Assembly: GCA_004292755.1 (NCBI GenBank)
Contig: RDXE01000037.1
Coordinates: 1 to 64,000, forward strand
DNA: 64,000 bases
Reading direction: 5' to 3'
From: Alphaproteobacteria bacterium
Lineage (GTDB): Bacteria > Pseudomonadota > Alphaproteobacteria > Elsterales > Elsteraceae
Part shown: in pieces, positions 59,322-64,000 of the stretch
Layout: each line of letters begins with the position of its first letter
Numbering within the stretch: the stretch's first letter is position 1
Translations under genes and position numbers: made by a program
Notes under the pieces: model-generated
Database searches by the model: none
What the model was told of the DNA's origin: nothing
The model's input: only the letters and a program-made list of their open reading frames with translations

Positions 59322-60590
59322 ATGATCAAGGCATGGATGAGCCGCAGCGTTGCCGCGCTGGCACTGACACTGTCGATCGGCGTTGGCGCAGCGCGCGCGC
59401 AGGTGGTGGAGATCGAGTACTGGCAATACACCTTCCCGCAGCGGGTAAAGGCAATCAACGAGCTGATCACCAAGTTCCAGCAGGCGAACCCGCAGATTCG
59501 CGTTAAGCACACCGATCTGCCCTACAATGATTATCGCACCCGGATTGCTGCGGCTCTGCCAGCCGGGCAGGGGCCCGATGTGATGCAGTTGTTCTATGGC
59601 TGGCTGGGAGACTACACCCGCGCCAAGTTGCTGCAGCCATTGCCAGCCGATGTCTTCCCGCCTGCCCGCATTGATGCCGAGTTCTTCCCCATGGTGCGGG
59701 AGATGAAGGTGGACGGGCAGTACTACGCTCTGCCGACAGCCGTGCGCTCGCTGGCTCTGTTCTGGAACAAGCGGCTGTTTCGGGAGGCGGGCCTGGATCC
59801 GGAAAAGCCACCCCAGACCCTGGATGAGTTGGTGGAGATGGCGAAGCGCCTGACCCGCCGCGATGCTGGTGGCAACCTCACCCAAGCCGGGATGGCCGTC
59901 GACCCGGCTGCGCAAGACCATCATTGGTGGCGCGAAGTGCTGGTGCGCCAGTTTGGTGGCACCCCCTACAGTGCCGATGGCCGGACGGTCACCTACACCT
60001 CGCCTCAGGGCTTGGCAGCAACGCGGTTCTTTGCTGACTTTTTCACCACCCACCGGGTGGCTGAAGTGGGCTTCATGACCGATCAGGTCACGCAGTTCCG
60101 CTCCAGTCGCGCGGCGTTGACCATCGACGGCTCCTTCCGCCTCGCGGCGTTTGATGGTCAGCGTGGGTTGGAGTATGGCGTGACCACCCTGCCGACCCAC
60201 AACGGTATTGCCTCCAATTTCGGTTCCTATTGGGTCAACGCGATCACCACCAAGGCTACCGGTGCGAAGCGGGACGCCGCGGCGCGCTTCCTGGCCTATC
60301 TGGTCTCGCCCGAAGCGATGGAGCTGTGGCTGCGCGAAGTGGGCGAGCTGCCTGCCCGTGTCGAGGTTGCCAGCACCCCGGCCAACGCCAACCATCCGAA
60401 GTATGGCCCGTTCATTCGGGGTCTGGAGACAGCCGTCGCCACCAACTTCGTGGACGAGACGGCCCAGCGCCAGATCATGATCGACTTTGTGGACCGTCTG
60501 AAGATTGCCGGAGCGTCGGTTGAGGCGGCACTTGCCGAAGCGGCGCGGGCGGAACAAGCCCTGCTGGATCGCGCCAACAGCCCGCGCTGA
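59322..60590 (+). CDS. Carbohydrate ABC transporter substrate-binding protein (family 1)
   Basis: The protein has 422 residues with a signal peptide (to about 27, GAARAQ). SBP_bac_1 marks are VEIEYWQYTFPQRVKAINEL, FNKRL-like LFWNKRLFREAGLDPEKPP and SSRAALTIDGSF. It binds a sugar or polyol in the periplasm and hands it to the two permeases encoded next. ATG 59322 follows CGGGGGAA. Its stop overlaps the first permease start (TGATG). Confidence 0.9.
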   Translation: MIKAWMSRSVAALALTLSIGVGAARAQVVEIEYWQYTFPQRVKAINELITKFQQANPQIRVKHTDLPYNDYRTRIAAALPAGQGPDVMQLFYGWLGDYTRAKLLQPLPADVFPPARIDAEFFPMVREMKVDGQYYALPTAVRSLALFWNKRLFREAGLDPEKPPQTLDELVEMAKRLTRRDAGGNLTQAGMAVDPAAQDHHWWREVLVRQFGGTPYSADGRTVTYTSPQGLAATRFFADFFTTHRVAEVGFMTDQVTQFRSSRAALTIDGSFRLAAFDGQRGLEYGVTTLPTHNGIASNFGSYWVNAITTKATGAKRDAAARFLAYLVSPEAMELWLREVGELPARVEVASTPANANHPKYGPFIRGLETAVATNFVDETAQRQIMIDFVDRLKIAGASVEAALAEAARAEQALLDRANSPR

Positions 60591-61513
60591 TGGCTCAGTC
60601 CTCCGGATTTGGTGGGGCTCTCTATGAGGGCCTCACCATTGGTCAGAAGCGCGCGGTGACGGCTTGGCTGTTTCTCGCCCTGCCGATCGTGTTCTACGCG
60701 CTGGTGCGCTTTTATCCAACGGCGCAGGCCTTTTGGCTGTCGCTCACCAACTGGAACCTGTTGACGGCGCCGGGGTTCATCGGGCTTGCCAATTACCAGC
60801 GGATGATGGTCGATCCAGTCTTCTGGCAAGTAATGGGCAATACTCTTCTGTATCTGGCCTTGGGGTTGCCGCTCAGCTTGGGGCTCGCCTTCCTCATCGC
60901 CTATCATTTGGACCGTGTGCGCGTGGGTCATGCGGTGATCCGTGCGCTGTATTTCATTCCACACATCACGACGGCCGTGGCGATTGCGTGGGTGTGGCGT
61001 TGGTTCTATCAACCAGTTCCTGTCGGTCTGTTCAACGAAGTGTTGACGGTCGTCGGTCTGCCGCAGCAGCCGTTCTTGCGCTCCACCACTCAAGCGCTGC
61101 CTGCGGTGTTGGTGCCAGCGATCTGGTCGCTGCTTGGGTTTCAGATCGTGATCTTTCTGGCCGGATTGCGCGCAATTCCGCAAAGCTATTACGAGGCTGC
61201 GGCGATCGATGGTGCTGGGTCGTGGCAAATTCTGCGCGAGATTACGCTGCCCCAATTGATGCCAACTCTGGTATTCCTGTGCGTGCTGACCACCATTGGC
61301 CTGCTGCGAATCTTTGATATTGTTTATGCAATGACCGGTGGTGGCCGGGCTGCACCGGGTGGACCGCTGAACAGCACCAAGCCGTTGGTGCTCTACATCT
61401 ATGAATCTGCCTTCTCCAGCTTTGAAATGGGGTTCGCTGCGGCGCAAACCGTGGTGTTGTTCCTGATCCTGCTGGCCATCACGATGATCCAACTGAAAGT
61501 ATCCAAGAAATGA
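60590..61513 (+). CDS. Carbohydrate ABC transporter permease (MalF/UgpA type)
   Basis: A 307-residue inner-membrane protein with six helices (about 22-44, 85-107, 118-138, 160-182, 215-235, 272-295). The EAA loop is YYEAAAIDGAGSWQILREI. It forms the channel with the next protein. It overlaps the preceding and following genes, so the operon is tightly coupled. Confidence 0.92.
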   Translation: MAQSSGFGGALYEGLTIGQKRAVTAWLFLALPIVFYALVRFYPTAQAFWLSLTNWNLLTAPGFIGLANYQRMMVDPVFWQVMGNTLLYLALGLPLSLGLAFLIAYHLDRVRVGHAVIRALYFIPHITTAVAIAWVWRWFYQPVPVGLFNEVLTVVGLPQQPFLRSTTQALPAVLVPAIWSLLGFQIVIFLAGLRAIPQSYYEAAAIDGAGSWQILREITLPQLMPTLVFLCVLTTIGLLRIFDIVYAMTGGGRAAPGGPLNSTKPLVLYIYESAFSSFEMGFAAAQTVVLFLILLAITMIQLKVSKK

Positions 61514-62337
61514 CCGGCTGGCAGACCGCCCGCCCCGGGCGGGTGATCGCGTGGACATTGCTGGTGCTGGGCGGCATTGTCATGGTGATGCCCTTCGTTT
61601 TCATGCTATCAGCCTCACTCAAATACAATCACGAGGTGTATGAACTGTCGCTCTGGCCGAAGGAGCCGACCTTGGACAATTACCGCTATCTGTTTCAAGA
61701 AACGCGGTTTGTGTCCTGGTTCGTAACGTCCCTGATCGTCGCCACCATCACGACGCTGTCGGTATTGTTCTTTGACAGTCTGGTTGGTTATACGCTTGCG
61801 AAGTTTGAGTTCCGTGGCCGACAGGTGGTGTTTATTGCCATTCTGTCAACACTGATGATTCCAACCGAAATGTTGGTGATCCCATGGTACATCCTGGCCA
61901 AAGATATGGGCTGGCTGGATACCTACTGGGGCATCCTATTTCCAGGGTTAATGACCGGGTTTGGTACGTTTCTGATGCGCCAATTCTTCATGAGTGTACC
62001 GAATGACTTAATTGAAGCCGCACGCATTGACGGTGTGGGTGAGTTTCGGATTTGGTGGCAGGTGGCCCTGCCGCTGGTCACACCGGCCTTGTCGGCGCTG
62101 GCGATCTTTGTTTTCCTTGGTAACTGGACTGCGTTTCTGTGGCCGCTGATCTCCACCACCGATAAGGACATGTACACCTTGCCCGTTGGCTTCGCCTCCT
62201 TCACTGGGGAGTTCCAAACCGAGTGGGAGATGATCATGACCGGCGCAATGGTGGCGACCCTACCGGCGTTGGTGGTATTCATTTTGCTTCAGAAGTATAT
62301 CATTCGCGGCATCATGCTGGCCGGGTTGAAGGGCTGA
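61510..62337 (+). CDS. Carbohydrate ABC transporter permease (MalG/UgpE type)
   Basis: A 275-residue inner-membrane protein with six helices. The EAA loop is LIEAARIDGVGEFRIWWQ, and the C-terminal QKYIIRGIMLAGLKG is the usual end of MalG-type permeases. The start overlaps the previous stop by ATGA. The following lyase-like gene begins one base after its stop. Confidence 0.92.
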   Translation: MTGWQTARPGRVIAWTLLVLGGIVMVMPFVFMLSASLKYNHEVYELSLWPKEPTLDNYRYLFQETRFVSWFVTSLIVATITTLSVLFFDSLVGYTLAKFEFRGRQVVFIAILSTLMIPTEMLVIPWYILAKDMGWLDTYWGILFPGLMTGFGTFLMRQFFMSVPNDLIEAARIDGVGEFRIWWQVALPLVTPALSALAIFVFLGNWTAFLWPLISTTDKDMYTLPVGFASFTGEFQTEWEMIMTGAMVATLPALVVFILLQKYIIRGIMLAGLKG

Positions 62338-62338
62338 G

Positions 62339-63841
62339 ATGGACCAAGATACCTCCCGTTTCCCGTCCCCTGTGTACAAGGACACGGTGCTGGCGCCGCT
62401 GTTCGAGGGCGTCAAGCGCTACCACTGGCGGTATCAGATGCAAATCAACTTCGCCCATGCAGTGATGCTGGCGGAGCAGGGGTTGCTGACCCCGGACGAG
62501 GCGCGGCTGATCCTTGATGGCTTGACCGACATCCTGGAGGCGCTGGACCTCGACTCCCTGGTCTACACCGGCGAGCACGAGGACTTTTTCTTCTGGGTTG
62601 AGAGCGAGTTGCGCCAACGCCTTGGCCCCGACGTGGCGGGTCGGTTGCACACCGGACGCTCCCGCAATGACATCGACCATACGGTGTTCAAGCTGGCATT
62701 GAAGGAGCGCTTGGCGCAGTTTCGCGACCAGCTTGCCTCTCTGGTGGAGGCCTTGATCCGGGTGGCGGAGCGGGAGGCGGCCACCATTGTGATCGCCTAC
62801 ACCCATGGTCAACCAGCGCAACCCACCACGTTCGGCCATTACCTTGGCGCCATCATCGAAGTGCTGCTGCGCGATCTGGACCGGCTGGAAGAGGTGCATC
62901 GCACAGTGGACCTCAGCTCGATGGGGGCGGCGGCGATCACCACCACCGGCTTCCCGCTGGATCGTGAGCGGGTGGCAAGCCTGTTGGGCTTTGGTGGGGT
63001 GCAAGAAAACAGCTATGGCTGCATTGCCGCGTGCGACTACACCTCCGCCACCTACTCTGCTGTGAAGCTGGTGTTTTTGCATTTGGGCCGGTTCATCCAG
63101 GATTTGAACCAGTGGACGGGCTTTGAAACAGGGCACCTCTACGTGCCCAATGCCTTTGTGCAGATCAGCTCAATCATGCCGCAGAAGCGCAATCCAGTGC
63201 CGATCGAGCATCTGCGCTTGATGTCTTCGCTGGCGATTGGCCGATGCGACACCATTCTCACCACGCTGCACAACACCCCGTTCACCGACATGAATGACAA
63301 TGAAGGGGAGGTGCATGCCGCGGGGTACGAGGCGTTTGACACCGGTGCCCGGGTGTTCAGCCTGCTGGCCGCGTTGATCGAAGCGGTGCAGGTGGACCAG
63401 GCGAAGGTGCGCGCGCACATCGAGTCCTCCTGCATCACTGTCACAGAACTGGCTGACACCATGGTGCGGGAGGAAGGTCTGCCATTCCGCATTGCCCATG
63501 AGATTGCCGGTGGACTGGCGCGGGCGATGATCGCCGCCGGGGAAGGACCATCAACCGTGCCGTTTGAGCGCTTCCAGCTGCTGTTCGAACAGCACGCCAA
63601 GCGTCCACCGCGGCTGGATCAGGCGAGCTTCCGCGCAGCCCTCTCGCCAGAGCGGTTTGTCAGCGTGCGCACCGTCCTCGGCGGACCAGCACTGGCGCCG
63701 CTGGCGAAGGCGCTGGCAGGGTATCGCACGCGCCTGTCGGTTGAGCGCGACCATCAAGTTCAGCATCAAGTGGATCTTGAGGAGGCCGCCGAGCGCCTTG
63801 CCGCCCAGGTGAGCCTGTGGCGCAGCGGCGGGCTCGGCTGA
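62339..63841 (+). CDS. Argininosuccinate lyase-like protein (fumarase/aspartase superfamily)
   Basis: The protein has 500 residues. Superfamily signatures are present: [12 protein letters not shown] (substrate and Ser/Thr region), [15 protein letters not shown] and [15 protein letters not shown] (catalytic loop). These are the marks of argininosuccinate lyase. It lies inside an ABC sugar-uptake operon, between permease and ATPase genes, not with arginine genes. It probably eliminates fumarate or a similar acid from a different imported substrate, as do other ASL-fold catabolic lyases. Length and motifs are those of a complete enzyme. Confidence 0.85.
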   Translation: MDQDTSRFPSPVYKDTVLAPLFEGVKRYHWRYQMQINFAHAVMLAEQGLLTPDEARLILDGLTDILEALDLDSLVYTGEHEDFFFWVESELRQRLGPDVAGRLHTGRSRNDIDHTVFKLALKERLAQFRDQLASLVEALIRVAEREAATIVIAYTHGQPAQPTTFGHYLGAIIEVLLRDLDRLEEVHRTVDLSSMGAAAITTTGFPLDRERVASLLGFGGVQENSYGCIAACDYTSATYSAVKLVFLHLGRFIQDLNQWTGFETGHLYVPNAFVQISSIMPQKRNPVPIEHLRLMSSLAIGRCDTILTTLHNTPFTDMNDNEGEVHAAGYEAFDTGARVFSLLAALIEAVQVDQAKVRAHIESSCITVTELADTMVREEGLPFRIAHEIAGGLARAMIAAGEGPSTVPFERFQLLFEQHAKRPPRLDQASFRAALSPERFVSVRTVLGGPALAPLAKALAGYRTRLSVERDHQVQHQVDLEEAAERLAAQVSLWRSGGLG

Positions 63842-64000
63842 TGGCGGCCGTCGCGCTGCTCAATTTGGTCAAGCGGTTCGGCACGACGGAGGTGGTGCGC
63901 AATCTGTCTCTGGAGATCGCAGACGCAGAATTCCTGGTCCTGGTTGGCCCATCGGGCTGCGGCAAGTCCACCACCTTGCGCATGGTCGCGGGGCTGGAGG
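63841..64000 (+). CDS. Carbohydrate ABC transporter ATPase (5' part of gene)
   Basis: The first 53 codons are visible before the right edge. They include the N-terminal strand [11 protein letters not shown] and Walker [19 protein letters not shown], typical of MalK/UgpC-type ATPases that serve the binding protein and permeases just upstream. The start overlaps the lyase stop (TGATG). Confidence 0.9.
   Translation, partial: MAAVALLNLVKRFGTTEVVRNLSLEIADAEFLVLVGPSGCGKSTTLRMVAGLE

Noticed and set aside
58296-60557. Very long minus-strand open frame extending far upstream of the PfkB kinase
   Set aside because: The part beyond 59177 is antisense to the ABC binding-protein gene, has no family character, and reflects GC-rich codon bias.

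Overview
The window is a high-G+C, densely coded bacterial chromosome segment, most likely from an alphaproteobacterium and possibly a Rhodospirillales-type environmental species. The family assignment is an inference. It rests on a BigR/SqrR-type persulfide-sensing operon, a MotE-like protein, a double cold-shock-domain protein, a tripartite tricarboxylate transporter and many catabolic ABC cassettes. No rRNA, tRNA, CRISPR array, phage or insertion sequence was found. Genes are tightly packed, many share ATGA or GTGA stop/start overlaps, and no gene-free stretch exceeds about 275 bp.

Layout, 1-24 kb. The left edge holds the C-terminal part of a membrane protein resembling a degenerate sensor kinase, then a MarR regulator. 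A second MarR gene is divergent from a fused flavin monooxygenase/old-yellow-enzyme protein of the 2-aminobenzoyl-CoA or salicylyl-CoA hydroxylase type. A sulfide/persulfide operon follows (bigR-like repressor, DUF2892, two YeeE/YedE proteins, persulfide dioxygenase, TauE/SafE). The minus strand then carries an enolase-superfamily enzyme, a FecR-domain protein with a PPPPVVT repeat tail, a TPR/beta-barrel outer-membrane protein, a small three-repeat protein, a 3-hydroxyacyl-CoA dehydrogenase and an enoyl-CoA hydratase. A coupled CopD/SH3/MotE-like operon, an OmpA protein, a DAO-family oxidase, wrbA with a divergent LysR gene, and two tandem threonine-dehydratase-like enzymes complete this part.

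24-39 kb, the most interesting part. An eight-gene chemosensory operon (MCP without a periplasmic sensor domain, CheR, a three-domain CheW, CheB, CheY, a very large CheA, CheW and a GAF/PAS class III adenylate cyclase) has no motility genes with it, so it looks like a chemosensory system whose output may be cAMP. Directly downstream, behind a weak terminator and an inverted repeat, are three translationally coupled genes. They look like the ZorA (MotA-like channel with helical tail), ZorB (OmpA-like with a TM Asp) and ZorC (EH_signature-like) proteins of Zorya anti-phage defence. The ZorD helicase/nuclease is absent: the next gene is an unrelated secreted metalloprotease on the other strand.

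39-64 kb. Surface and secreted proteins (matrixin-like protease with DUF5648 repeats, a small secreted protein, OmpW), a double cold-shock protein and a PuuB-like oxidase come first. A dipeptide-type ABC operon ends in RidA and PhyH-family genes. A secreted NUC-family nuclease is coupled to an unknown membrane protein. A KDPG aldolase with a TctCBA transporter faces a PfkB sugar kinase. A carbohydrate ABC operon containing an argininosuccinate-lyase-like gene runs off the right edge in its ATPase.
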